5,578 nucleotides of DNA from CAYMSF01 sp964542255 (lineage in GTDB: Bacteria > Verrucomicrobiota > Lentisphaeria > Victivallales > Victivallaceae): NCBI GenBank assembly GCA_964542255.1, contig CAZITV010000154.1, positions 1 to 5,578 of the forward strand. The letters run 5' to 3'. The notes under the pieces were generated by a model. It did not search any database. It was not told the origin of the DNA and was given only the letters and a program-made list of their open reading frames with translations. Every line of letters starts with the position of its first letter. Positions within the stretch are counted from its first letter, which is position 1. Of this stretch, positions 1 through 5,430 are shown in pieces. A program made the translations under genes and the position numbers.

Positions 1-6
1 GAGTTT

Positions 7-31
7 AAAACAAAAACACCTTTCACCACTG
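7..31 (+). repeat. fragment of ACCAC-type dispersed repeat
   Basis: An A-rich run followed by CTTTCACCA closely matches positions 2547-2570, which lie inside the repeat tract downstream of the first URO-D gene. It appears to be a truncated copy of the same intergenic repeat family. It is too short to delimit properly, and the window starts just upstream. The rest of 32-213 is AT-rich, with a T-rich tract around 78-101, and shows no gene or RNA that I can support. Confidence 0.4.
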
Positions 32-213
32 CGTGTAATTTAAAAATAAGGGCAAATGGGCGTTAATTTTAAATAGATTTTTCTTTTTTGTTTGTTTTTT
101 TAAGAAAATTATTGTGGTAAAGGAGAATATTAAGCTCAAGCGTGATGATATTGCGTCATTTGCGTTAAAATGTTTTTGACTTACCCTCCGTGCCCCGTGC
201 CTCAGTGAGAGAA

Positions 214-296
214 TAGGCTGTTTCGGATGTTGGCTGGAGGTTTGACATCTGCGTCAACCGTTCCCTGGACGAATGTCTCACCATTGAAACAGCCTA
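214..296. repeat. 11-bp perfect inverted repeat enclosing a repeat copy
   Basis: TAGGCTGTTTC at 214-224 is the exact reverse complement of GAAACAGCCTA at 286-296, with 61 bp between the arms. The arms enclose the start of the dispersed repeat described at 227-326. The structure lies about 90 bp past the end of the minus-strand AraC gene, so it could form a hairpin in that transcript's trailer. It lacks the U-run of an ordinary intrinsic terminator. It could equally be the arms of a small mobile repeat. Confidence 0.5.
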
Positions 297-326
297 ACAG
301 CCCGGCGGCGACAGAGCACCGCCATT
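227..326 (+). repeat. dispersed intergenic repeat, copy 1 (uninterrupted)
   Basis: This stretch matches the reverse complement of 2657-2744 continued by 2905-2926. The best-conserved parts are 239-261 (20 of 23 identical to the complement of 2722-2744 by hand count) and the GAGCACCGC..ATT end at 315-326; the middle is weaker. It contains a small dyad, GGTTTGAC..GTCAACC, with a one-base bulge, and a GGCGG..CCGCC stem at 304-323. Copy 2 is interrupted by a 160-bp insert and this copy is not, so it acts as a partial empty site. Confidence 0.55.
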
Positions 327-350
327 CCCAACTTTTGTCTTGGCTGTTTA

Positions 351-374
351 CCAGTCACCAGCCACCAGTCACCA
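351..374 (+). repeat. short tandem CCAGTCACCA repeat
   Basis: CCAGTCACCA occurs at 351-360 and again at 365-374, a 14-bp period (CCAGTCACCAGCCA then CCAGTCACCATTTA). From memory, this CCAGTCACCA pattern is a recurrent low-complexity intergenic repeat in many environmental bacterial genomes. It ends 10 bp before the stop codon of the minus-strand AraC gene. No function is evident. Confidence 0.5.
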
Positions 375-384
375 TTTACAGTCC

Positions 385-1230
385 TTAATATATCGGGATG
401 ACACCGTTTTTACGGAACTGCGATGGTGTTTTATGTTGATATGTTTTGAAGGCGCGGATGAAATTTGCCGGAGTCTCGTAGCCAACCGCGTCAGCAATTT
501 CTTTACAGTTCATGCGCGTATCTTTTAATAAATGGCAGGCGTGAATGATTTTACGCCGGATGATAAATTCATTGAGTGTTATTCCCGTCTCTTGTTTAAA
601 AATGCGGGATAAATGTTCACGCGAAAAGTTTAGCTTGGCGGCAATCTGTTCACAACTGAGCTTTTCGTGAATGCGCTCGATAATCATTTGCTGCGTTTTA
701 AGAATGAGCTGTGAATAGTGGTTGGCTTTGTGTTCGTTTTCAAAAGTCGCCGCGAGCATATTAATTATCGCAAAAATCAAGTTGCTGCCCTCGTGCGGCG
801 CCATCACGTGCACCGGCTCCGGCTGTTTCTGCAATGCCAGCAGTTCTAAAATTACCGGATGGGTCGCCGGAATAGAGTAAGTGCGCCCATAACGCCGGAT
901 AAGACTTAGAAGCATATTCTCAGCGTATTCGCCTTTAAATGTCAGCCACATAAATGTCCATGGTTCGACCGCGTCGGCAGGATAATAATATTTAACTCCC
1001 GGTTCAATGCCGGAACAGATATAAGCCGTGCCTGGCAGCAGACGATGCACCCGTTTATCCGCCTCTTCAAAGCGCCCCTGCCCTTTTAACGTATAAACAA
1101 ATAATCCATTAAAACTGCCGTCAGTATTACAGTATGAAGGGTTAAACTGAGTTTCTGTTTCCAAATGCAGCGGTATCGGAAAGTTTTCCAAGTTGCGGTA
1201 AATTTGAAATGACACTTCATGTAATATCAT
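385..1230 (-). CDS. AraC-family transcriptional regulator
   Basis: A 281-residue AraC/XylS-type regulator of usual length. Residues about 25-115 resemble the AraC N-terminal cupin-like ligand domain (GLFVYTLKGQGRF, then LLPGTAYICSGIEPG and an aromatic PWTFMWLTFKG strand). Residues about 175-275 form the C-terminal double helix-turn-helix domain: first helix pair about 191-212 (SCEQIAAKLNFSREHLSRIF), second about 241-262, ending in the family signature IADAVGYETPANFIRAFK...TPSQFR. It should bind DNA as a dimer and switch on or off with a small molecule that cannot be named from sequence. It diverges from the URO-D gene starting at 1384, which is its most likely target. The upstream ribosome-binding site is weak (GGGTTGTGAT before ATG). 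The start is chosen because it gives a complete N-terminal domain. Family call is firm; ligand unknown. Confidence 0.93.
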   Translation of the reverse strand: MILHEVSFQIYRNLENFPIPLHLETETQFNPSYCNTDGSFNGLFVYTLKGQGRFEEADKRVHRLLPGTAYICSGIEPGVKYYYPADAVEPWTFMWLTFKGEYAENMLLSLIRRYGRTYSIPATHPVILELLALQKQPEPVHVMAPHEGSNLIFAIINMLAATFENEHKANHYSQLILKTQQMIIERIHEKLSCEQIAAKLNFSREHLSRIFKQETGITLNEFIIRRKIIHACHLLKDTRMNCKEIADAVGYETPANFIRAFKTYQHKTPSQFRKNGVIPIY

Positions 1231-1383
1231 ATATCACAACCCGATAATTAATATCATATAATGAATACTATTTAATACTTTAAGCAGTAGAATTATTTAA
1301 ATAATACTGCAAAATATAATTATATCAAATGAATTTTGTAAAATAATAATGCAATTGCCAGTAAACATGAAAGGATTTAAAAA
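1231..1383. promoter_or_regulatory. divergent promoter region, AraC / URO-D
   Basis: A 153-bp AT-rich gap between two divergent start codons must carry both promoters. A TATAAT hexamer at 1315-1320 reads toward the URO-D gene, 63 bp before its ATG, but no convincing -35 box lies 16-18 bp upstream. That would suit a promoter needing an activator such as the adjacent AraC protein. The URO-D ribosome-binding site AAGGA is at 1371-1375, eight bases before the ATG. The promoter assignments are inference; the only strong symmetry is the dyad at 1284-1310. Confidence 0.4.
1284..1310. promoter_or_regulatory. bulged 12-bp dyad, candidate operator
   Basis: GCAGT (1284-1288) and ACTGC (1306-1310) flank a perfect 14-bp palindrome, ATTATTTAAATAAT (1292-1305). 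A three-base AGA bulge on the left arm offsets the two symmetries. Altogether 12 base pairs can form with no loop. It sits five bases upstream of the TATAAT hexamer facing the URO-D gene, where an activator or repressor would bind. AraC proteins more often use direct repeats, so the binding partner is uncertain. Confidence 0.4.
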
Positions 1384-2454
1384 ATGTCACTAACACCGCG
1401 CGAAAATCTAATAAATATGTGGCGGCGTCAAGGTTATGAATATGCACCAGCATTTTGTATACTCTGCCCGTCCCTGGAAGACGAATTTAAAAAGCGTTAT
1501 GGTAGTGAAGCAAATCTTGATGAGCAATTTCAATTCCCATTCCGCGGTGTCAGCGCGGCACAAAAAGAGAATAATCAGGATTGGATGAAATACTACCCCG
1601 GCACTACTTTTAACCCCGGCACCGAGATTAAATGCGATGGTGTTGCCTGGGAACCGCACCCGGGTACAATGCATATCAAGCAGATGCATCACCCAATGAA
1701 AAATTTTAGCAGTGTAGAAGAATTCCAGGCATATCCATATCCTGAACTCCGTGACGACTGCGTACAACGATTAACCGCTGAAGTTAAGGAACTGCATGAC
1801 CGCGGTTTGGCAGCAATGGGCGGTCCCGGTTCGCTTTGGGAGGATGCCTGGTATATGCGCGGGATGGAAGAGTTAATGATTGATATGCTCACCGGTGACG
1901 AAAAAGCCGCCTATCATCTCGACAAGATTGCTGAACTGGTTACGGAACGTTATGTCGCGATGGCAAAATCCGGCGTGGACTTCATCCATCTCGGCGATGA
2001 CATTGGTATGCAGCATACGATTATGATGTCCGAAGAGCTCTACCGCGAATGGATTAAACCGCGTTTTGCCAAAATAATCAAGGCGGCGAAGACAATTAAA
2101 CCCGATTTGCTGATCTCCTTCCATTCCTGCGGTTACATTGAACCGTTTATTCCTGACCTGGTAGAAATCGGCGTTGACATCCTGAACCCAGTTCAGCCGG
2201 AATGTATGAGCTTTGAAAAAATTCACGCCGAATACAGCAGCGTCCTCTCCTTTTGGGGAACCATCGGCACCCAGACGACAATGCCGTTCGGCACCCCCGA
2301 AGAGGTTCGGTGCGAAGTGCTGCGCAATCTGAAGATTGCCGGCGCTAAAGGCGGTCTGCTGTGCACCCCGACGCATATGCTCGAACCTGAAGTGCCTTGG
2401 GCAAATATCGAAGCATACGTCAAGGCGTGCCGTGATTTTGACCCCAAGGCGTAA
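1384..2454 (+). CDS. uroporphyrinogen decarboxylase superfamily protein (methyltransferase-like)
   Basis: A 356-residue protein of the URO-D superfamily (TIM barrel). The N-terminus TPRENLINMWRRQGYE has the usual opening helix but lacks the PVWxMRQAGRY signature of true HemE, so a role in heme synthesis is unlikely. Recognisable barrel segments are GVDFIHLGDDIGMQ (197-210), FHSCGYIEPFIPDL (246-259), DILNPVQPE and FWGTIGTQTTMPFGTPEEV (from 290). His247-x-Cys249 and Cys327 in LLCTPTHMLEPEVP match the His-x-Cys...Cys zinc site of the MtaA/MtbA methylcobamide:CoM methyltransferases, which activates a thiol as methyl acceptor. A cytosolic methyl-transfer role is therefore the best guess; the substrate is unknown and no corrinoid protein is encoded nearby. 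The start has AAGGA eight bases upstream. It is divergent from the AraC gene and appears monocistronic. Confidence 0.88.
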   Translation: MSLTPRENLINMWRRQGYEYAPAFCILCPSLEDEFKKRYGSEANLDEQFQFPFRGVSAAQKENNQDWMKYYPGTTFNPGTEIKCDGVAWEPHPGTMHIKQMHHPMKNFSSVEEFQAYPYPELRDDCVQRLTAEVKELHDRGLAAMGGPGSLWEDAWYMRGMEELMIDMLTGDEKAAYHLDKIAELVTERYVAMAKSGVDFIHLGDDIGMQHTIMMSEELYREWIKPRFAKIIKAAKTIKPDLLISFHSCGYIEPFIPDLVEIGVDILNPVQPECMSFEKIHAEYSSVLSFWGTIGTQTTMPFGTPEEVRCEVLRNLKIAGAKGGLLCTPTHMLEPEVPWANIEAYVKACRDFDPKA

Positions 2455-2466
2455 TATCTGGGAACA

Positions 2467-2648
2467 TTTCACCACAGAGATCACCGAGGGTACTGAGGAA
2501 AACCAACAGCCGCTTTCTACCACTGAAAACACGGAAAACACAGAAGAAAAACAAAAACCTTTTCACCATGAAGGACGTGAAGGATTAAAAACAGTAAAAC
2601 CAGAAGAATTTCTACCACGAATGACACGAATTTTCACGAAAGAAAACT
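2467..2648 (+). repeat. ACCAC-type imperfect tandem repeat tract
   Basis: Four imperfect units begin with (T)TTC(T)ACCAC or TTCACCA and end in an A-rich run: about 2467-2503, 2513-2552, 2560-2587 and 2609-2648. Within units there is a further ACAC(G/A)GAA-like 9-base rhythm. Read in one frame they give peptides such as FTTEITEGTEE, LSTTENTENTEE and FHHEGREG, a well-known spurious-ORF signature of dispersed intergenic repeats in environmental bacteria. An open frame across this tract is therefore not counted as a gene. It begins 13 bp past the URO-D stop codon, so it would be in that transcript's trailer. Confidence 0.65.
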
Positions 2649-2656
2649 AAAACCTA

Positions 2657-2744
2657 ATGCGGTGCTCCGTACGACGGAGGGCGTTATCCCGCTGTGCGGT
2701 GCCGGACCAGTTGGATAGAACACGGTTGACACGGAGGTCAAACC
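2657..2744 (-). repeat. dispersed intergenic repeat, copy 2 (left part, interrupted)
   Basis: The reverse complement of this stretch aligns with 239-326. Both ends are well conserved and the middle is poor. It contains a perfect hairpin, CTCCGT-ACG-ACGGAG (2665-2679), and the dyad GGTTGAC..GTCAAACC (2724-2744). The remainder of the copy continues at 2905-2926, on the far side of the 160-bp insert, where about 16 of 22 positions agree with 227-248. No coding content is seen. Confidence 0.5.
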
Positions 2745-2904
2745 CATAGCTATCAAGCTAAGGCTCGAATATCCAATATCCGTCCCGCATTCGCGGGATC
2801 CCGCCTTGCGGGAGAATGTCCAATAACGAAGTAAAGACTAAATGCATTTTGTTTGAATGCTGGATGTTCAAATGAGTCCATTTTTCCTTAGCTTGATAGC
2901 TATG
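2745..2904. mobile_element. 160-bp MITE-like element with 19-bp terminal inverted repeats
   Basis: CATAGCTATCAAGCTAAGG at 2745-2763 is the exact reverse complement of 2886-2904. Immediately outside the arms are AGGTCAAACC (2735-2744) and AGGTCAACCC (2905-2914), a direct repeat with 9 of 10 matches, as expected of a target-site duplication. The interior is non-coding. It holds two adjacent hairpins, TCCCGC-ATTC-GCGGGA (2783-2798) and TCCCGC-CTT-GCGGGA (2799-2813), between AATATCCAATATCC and AATGTCCAATAACG stretches typical of dispersed repeats. With no transposase it would be non-autonomous, mobilised if at all by an enzyme elsewhere. The alternative is two chance-placed inverted copies of a shorter repeat. 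Confidence 0.55.
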
Positions 2905-2939
2905 AGGTCAACCCTCCAAGGAACACTCCCGCACTCCCA

Positions 2940-3728
2940 TTACGGCTGCATTTTGTGTTTGCGCATCATTCCCGGACTGATTGAAAAATGTTTTTTGAAC
3001 ACCTGAGAAAAATAGAAGACGTTTTGATAGCCGGCGACTTCGGCGATTTCCGCGATAGTTCGCGCTGAATTCATCAGTAAGTCATGCGCCAACGTCATCC
3101 GCTTGCGTTCCATATATTGATGTGGTGACGCTTTGAAATAGAGTTTAAACAACCGGTGAAAATAGATGGGGGCATAGTTGGCGTGCTTGGCGATTTCCTG
3201 CAATGCGGGATTGCGCGTGTAGTGGCTATTAATAAATTCCAGGGCATTTTTTAATTCATTCGGTAACTGCGCGTCAGCGGTGTGCACTTCAATCATATTC
3301 AATACTTTGGCGATAATAAAATATACCAAAGCGTATAATTCGAATGCGTTACTGCTACAATGCTTTAAGTCAATTTCATTGGTATTGTCCAGTACAGCGT
3401 TGAATAACGCCAATTCAGCAAAATTCCATTTTAGTACAACATTAACCTTGGACAACAGTGATTCCAGCAGCATTGTCGTCGGAACACCGTGAATATACAA
3501 TACCTCCATCCGCTTGGCGCAATGATTGATAAACGGCTGATTGCCAGGAACAAAATAGATAAAGCCCGGCTCAAGCTTGTAATCTTTGTCGCAAACCGTC
3601 ACCATCCCGGCGCCGCTGGAAACATAATAGATTCGAAAATGCGGCACTTTTAGCTCAACATAAGTACTCCAGCGCGGCGTGCATACGGCATGCCGGCAGG
3701 CGGTAATTTTTAGCGAATGTTCAATCAT
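2940..3728 (-). CDS. AraC-family transcriptional regulator
   Basis: A 262-residue AraC/XylS-family regulator. The N-terminal part (about 20-90) looks like a cupin-type sensor: PHFRIYYVSSGAGMVTV, then LEPGFIYFVPGNQPF. The C-terminal part (about 155-258) is the DNA-binding domain. Its first helix-turn-helix is about 175-196 (LQEIAKHANYAPIYFHRLFK) and its second about 225-246, ending in IAEIAEVAGYQNVFYFSQVFKKHFSISPGMMRK, the family signature. It shares architecture but little sequence with the regulator at 385-1230, so a different ligand is likely. It diverges from the pseudopilin stub and, beyond it, the second URO-D gene; one or both could be targets. No purine-rich ribosome-binding site precedes the ATG, a weakness shared with the other AraC gene. 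The stop codon lies 13 bp past the copy-2 repeat remnant. Confidence 0.92.
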   Translation of the reverse strand: MIEHSLKITACRHAVCTPRWSTYVELKVPHFRIYYVSSGAGMVTVCDKDYKLEPGFIYFVPGNQPFINHCAKRMEVLYIHGVPTTMLLESLLSKVNVVLKWNFAELALFNAVLDNTNEIDLKHCSSNAFELYALVYFIIAKVLNMIEVHTADAQLPNELKNALEFINSHYTRNPALQEIAKHANYAPIYFHRLFKLYFKASPHQYMERKRMTLAHDLLMNSARTIAEIAEVAGYQNVFYFSQVFKKHFSISPGMMRKHKMQP

Positions 3729-3942
3729 ATATTTTCATTAAGTTAAGATTTTATAAATAAATATTAATTTATTGAATATTAAAATCAATATAAATATACT
3801 ATAATTATAAATGTGAACATTCATTACCATACATATATAAATAGTTTATTCAAATTTGCAATATAGAAAAATGTTTATGTAGAAAATTAGTACAAGTAGT
3901 AAAATATTAAGGCATTATTGATCAAAAAAGGATCAAAAGAAA
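3729..3942. promoter_or_regulatory. AT-rich divergent intergenic region
   Basis: This 214-bp, very AT-rich gap separates the minus-strand AraC gene from the plus-strand pseudopilin stub and should carry promoters for both. A TATAAT hexamer is at 3800-3805, but such matches are cheap in DNA of this composition and no -35 box is well placed. A small dyad AATGT-GA-ACATT lies at 3810-3821. The octamer GATCAAAA is repeated at 3920-3927 and 3931-3938, the second overlapping the stub's ribosome-binding site. No other gene is apparent. Confidence 0.3.
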
Positions 3943-4092
3943 ATGAAAAAGTTTTTTACGTTGATCGAATTACTCGTGGTTATCGCGATATTGGCAGGAA
4001 TGCTGTTGCCCGCACTGAATAAAGCCATGGAAAAAGCAATAGCAATAAATTGTACTAATAATCTAAAAATACTCGGTCTTGGCTTGGTATAA
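3943..4092 (+). CDS. truncated pseudopilin: prepilin N-terminal domain only
   Basis: This 49-residue ORF opens with MKKFFTLIELLVVIAILAG, the type IV prepilin / type II pseudopilin leader and start of the hydrophobic helix. Glu9, five residues into the predicted mature protein, is present. It goes on to MLLPALNKAMEKAIAINCTNNLKILGLGLV and stops where full-length relatives of 200 or more residues continue into the globular domain. Compared with the usual VVIAIIAILA core it appears three residues short. The residue before the FTLIE cleavage point is Phe rather than the classical Gly. A ribosome-binding site, AAGGA at 3928-3932, is intact. It is best read as a decayed copy of a family greatly expanded in Lentisphaerota; the downstream part was probably lost next to the palindromic repeat beginning about 4109. 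A short functional membrane peptide is possible but less likely. Confidence 0.7.
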   Translation: MKKFFTLIELLVVIAILAGMLLPALNKAMEKAIAINCTNNLKILGLGLV

Positions 4093-4108
4093 AATTAAAT
4101 CTTTAGAG

Positions 4109-4267
4109 CTAATTTCAAAACTCTTCTGAGATTTTTGCGTCTTTTTCGAGTTTTGGCATCTTAAGCTCATCTTGCGTAACGCTGCTACGCTAGATTTCGC
4201 TTAAAATCGTCAAAATCTTCAAAAAATCCTGCAAAACATCAATTCAAAATAGTTTTGCAATTACCTC
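4109..4267. repeat. large imperfect palindromic repeat, copy A
   Basis: Positions about 4117-4267 match the reverse complement of 5431-5578, at roughly 84% over the central 100 bp by hand alignment. The unit is itself an imperfect palindrome: TTTTGCGTCTTTTTCGAG...TTAAGC (about 4133-4166) can pair with GCTTAA...CTTCAAAAAATCCTGCAAAA (4199-4235) around a GCGTA..TACGC core (4174-4190). A second hairpin, TGCAAAAC/GTTTTGCA, lies at 4230-4259. It fills the gap between the pseudopilin stub and the second URO-D gene, so its RNA form would be in that gene's leader if transcription starts upstream. The outer left boundary is uncertain. Confidence 0.65.
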
Positions 4268-4297
4268 TTTAAAATAAACTTAACTTTCAGGACAATT

Positions 4298-5425
4298 ATG
4301 ACGATGACCTCAAAAGAACGGATTACTGTTGCACTCCAGGGCGGCACACCGGATACCGTGCCGGTAAATCTCGGACTCAGCGAAATAATTCCGGTACAAT
4401 ACACCACCAATGATTATATCGAATTTTTCTTCAAAGCCAAAATTCAGCCGTGGAAAGTAAGAACCGAACTGGAATATGACCATTTTCACGCCGATGCGTA
4501 TTTGCACTTGGGACCAGAGCCATCGCTGGATGACCCAGAATGCGTCCAAACCATTACCAAAGAAACCAGCGACGAAATTTTTTATACGCTCAGCTATAAA
4601 ACCAAATTCGGTAACCTTGACGCCGATTATTTCATCGGCCGCACTTGCCCCATCAGCGTTTTGAACCCGTTTGTAAAAAATCCTGAAACCGATATCATCA
4701 AAGTCCGCGAACTGCTGCTGCACCCAACTACCAAGCGTATGGACGAGCTAAATAAGGCTTATGACGCCATCGGCGACCGCGCCCATGTCGGCTTTTGGCT
4801 CAATACTCCCATTGACTGGTGGGTGGAAATGCGCGGCGTACAGGATATGATTATGGATTTAATGCTCTATCCAGAATTAATGCGCGACCTGTTCGCGGAA
4901 TACACTACATATTGCACAGCGCTGGTTGAACACGTTTTTGCCAACAGCAAACTGGATTCACTGGCATTGGGCGGGTCTTCAACCTCAATGAGCGTGATTT
5001 CGCCAACTCTGCACCGAAAGTTTTCCCTGCCGTTTGGTCAGGCCATGAGCAAAACAGCACATCAGTGCGGGAAAATTGTTCAATATCACATGTGCGGCAA
5101 ATCCCGTCAAGCCCTGCCAATTACTGCTGAAATGGGTGTGGACAGTTTTGACGCGCTGGAATGCGCCCCGACCGGTGATATTGACTTAGCTGAAGTTAAA
5201 CGAACGTATGGCGCCAAGTTCTCACTGCGCGGTAACATCAATTCCATTCATATCATCGGCAACGGCACTGTAGCAGATGTCGAACGTGAAGCCGTTAATT
5301 GTCTCAACGCCGCTAAGGCCGGCGGCGGTTACATCCTCGCCGTCGGTGACCAAACCCCAGCCAATACTCCGGAAGAAAACCTCTTCGCGATGGTGGAAAC
5401 CGGACGGCGGCTCGGCAAATATTGA
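4298..5425 (+). CDS. uroporphyrinogen decarboxylase superfamily protein
   Basis: A 375-residue URO-D superfamily protein. It opens with MTSKERITVALQGGTPDTVPV, the common TxxERxxxALxxxxPDxxPV start of methyltransferase-like members, and lacks HemE's MRQAGRY signature. Later landmarks are DWWVEMRGVQDMIMDLMLYPE, GGSSTSMSVISPTLHRKF, a metal-site-like YHMCGKS (His264, Cys266), MGVDSFDALECAPTGDIDLAEVKR and GGYILAVGDQTPANTPEENL. Where MtaA-type enzymes carry the third zinc ligand Cys, this protein has Asp351 in GDQTP, so the site is altered or uses a carboxylate. It is clearly diverged from the URO-D protein at 1384-2454. AGGA at 4289-4292 lies five bases before ATG 4298; a second in-frame ATG at 4304 is an equally plausible start. 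The gene stands alone between two palindromic repeats. Substrate unknown; possible control by the AraC gene at 2940-3728. Confidence 0.87.
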   Translation: MTMTSKERITVALQGGTPDTVPVNLGLSEIIPVQYTTNDYIEFFFKAKIQPWKVRTELEYDHFHADAYLHLGPEPSLDDPECVQTITKETSDEIFYTLSYKTKFGNLDADYFIGRTCPISVLNPFVKNPETDIIKVRELLLHPTTKRMDELNKAYDAIGDRAHVGFWLNTPIDWWVEMRGVQDMIMDLMLYPELMRDLFAEYTTYCTALVEHVFANSKLDSLALGGSSTSMSVISPTLHRKFSLPFGQAMSKTAHQCGKIVQYHMCGKSRQALPITAEMGVDSFDALECAPTGDIDLAEVKRTYGAKFSLRGNINSIHIIGNGTVADVEREAVNCLNAAKAGGGYILAVGDQTPANTPEENLFAMVETGRRLGKY

Positions 5426-5430
5426 TTTGT

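Noticed and set aside
340..528. A 62-codon plus-strand frame over the CCAGTCACCA repeat and the AraC 3' end
   Set aside because: It is made of repeat translation (SPATSHH) followed by antisense of the AraC C-terminus.
1367..1393. An eight-codon upstream ORF (MKGFKKCH) overlapping the first URO-D start codon
   Set aside because: Its ATG has no ribosome-binding site of its own, and the AAGGA inside it serves the URO-D start. Overlap by chance in A-rich DNA is the simpler reading.
1384..2454. Naming either URO-D protein HemE
   Set aside because: Neither protein has the N-terminal MRQAGRY signature of uroporphyrinogen III decarboxylase. Both have the H-x-C motif of methyltransferase-like members.
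1873..2541. A 222-codon open frame on the minus strand across the first URO-D gene
   Set aside because: It lies antisense to a clear URO-D protein, its product shows no recognisable domain, and it runs into the repeat tract. It is a shadow of the real gene's codon pattern.
2467..2648. CRISPR array
   Set aside because: The repeated units differ in length and sequence, the spacing is not regular, and no cas genes are present.
2336..2650. A 104-codon plus-strand open frame overlapping the URO-D 3' end
   Set aside because: Its first part is out of frame inside the URO-D gene and the rest is the TTENTE / HHEGREG-like translation of the repeat tract, a known spurious-ORF pattern.
4310..4723. A 137-codon minus-strand open frame in the second URO-D gene
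   Set aside because: It is fully antisense to a recognised enzyme and has no family features. The shorter opposite-strand frames within the AraC and URO-D genes were dropped for the same reason.
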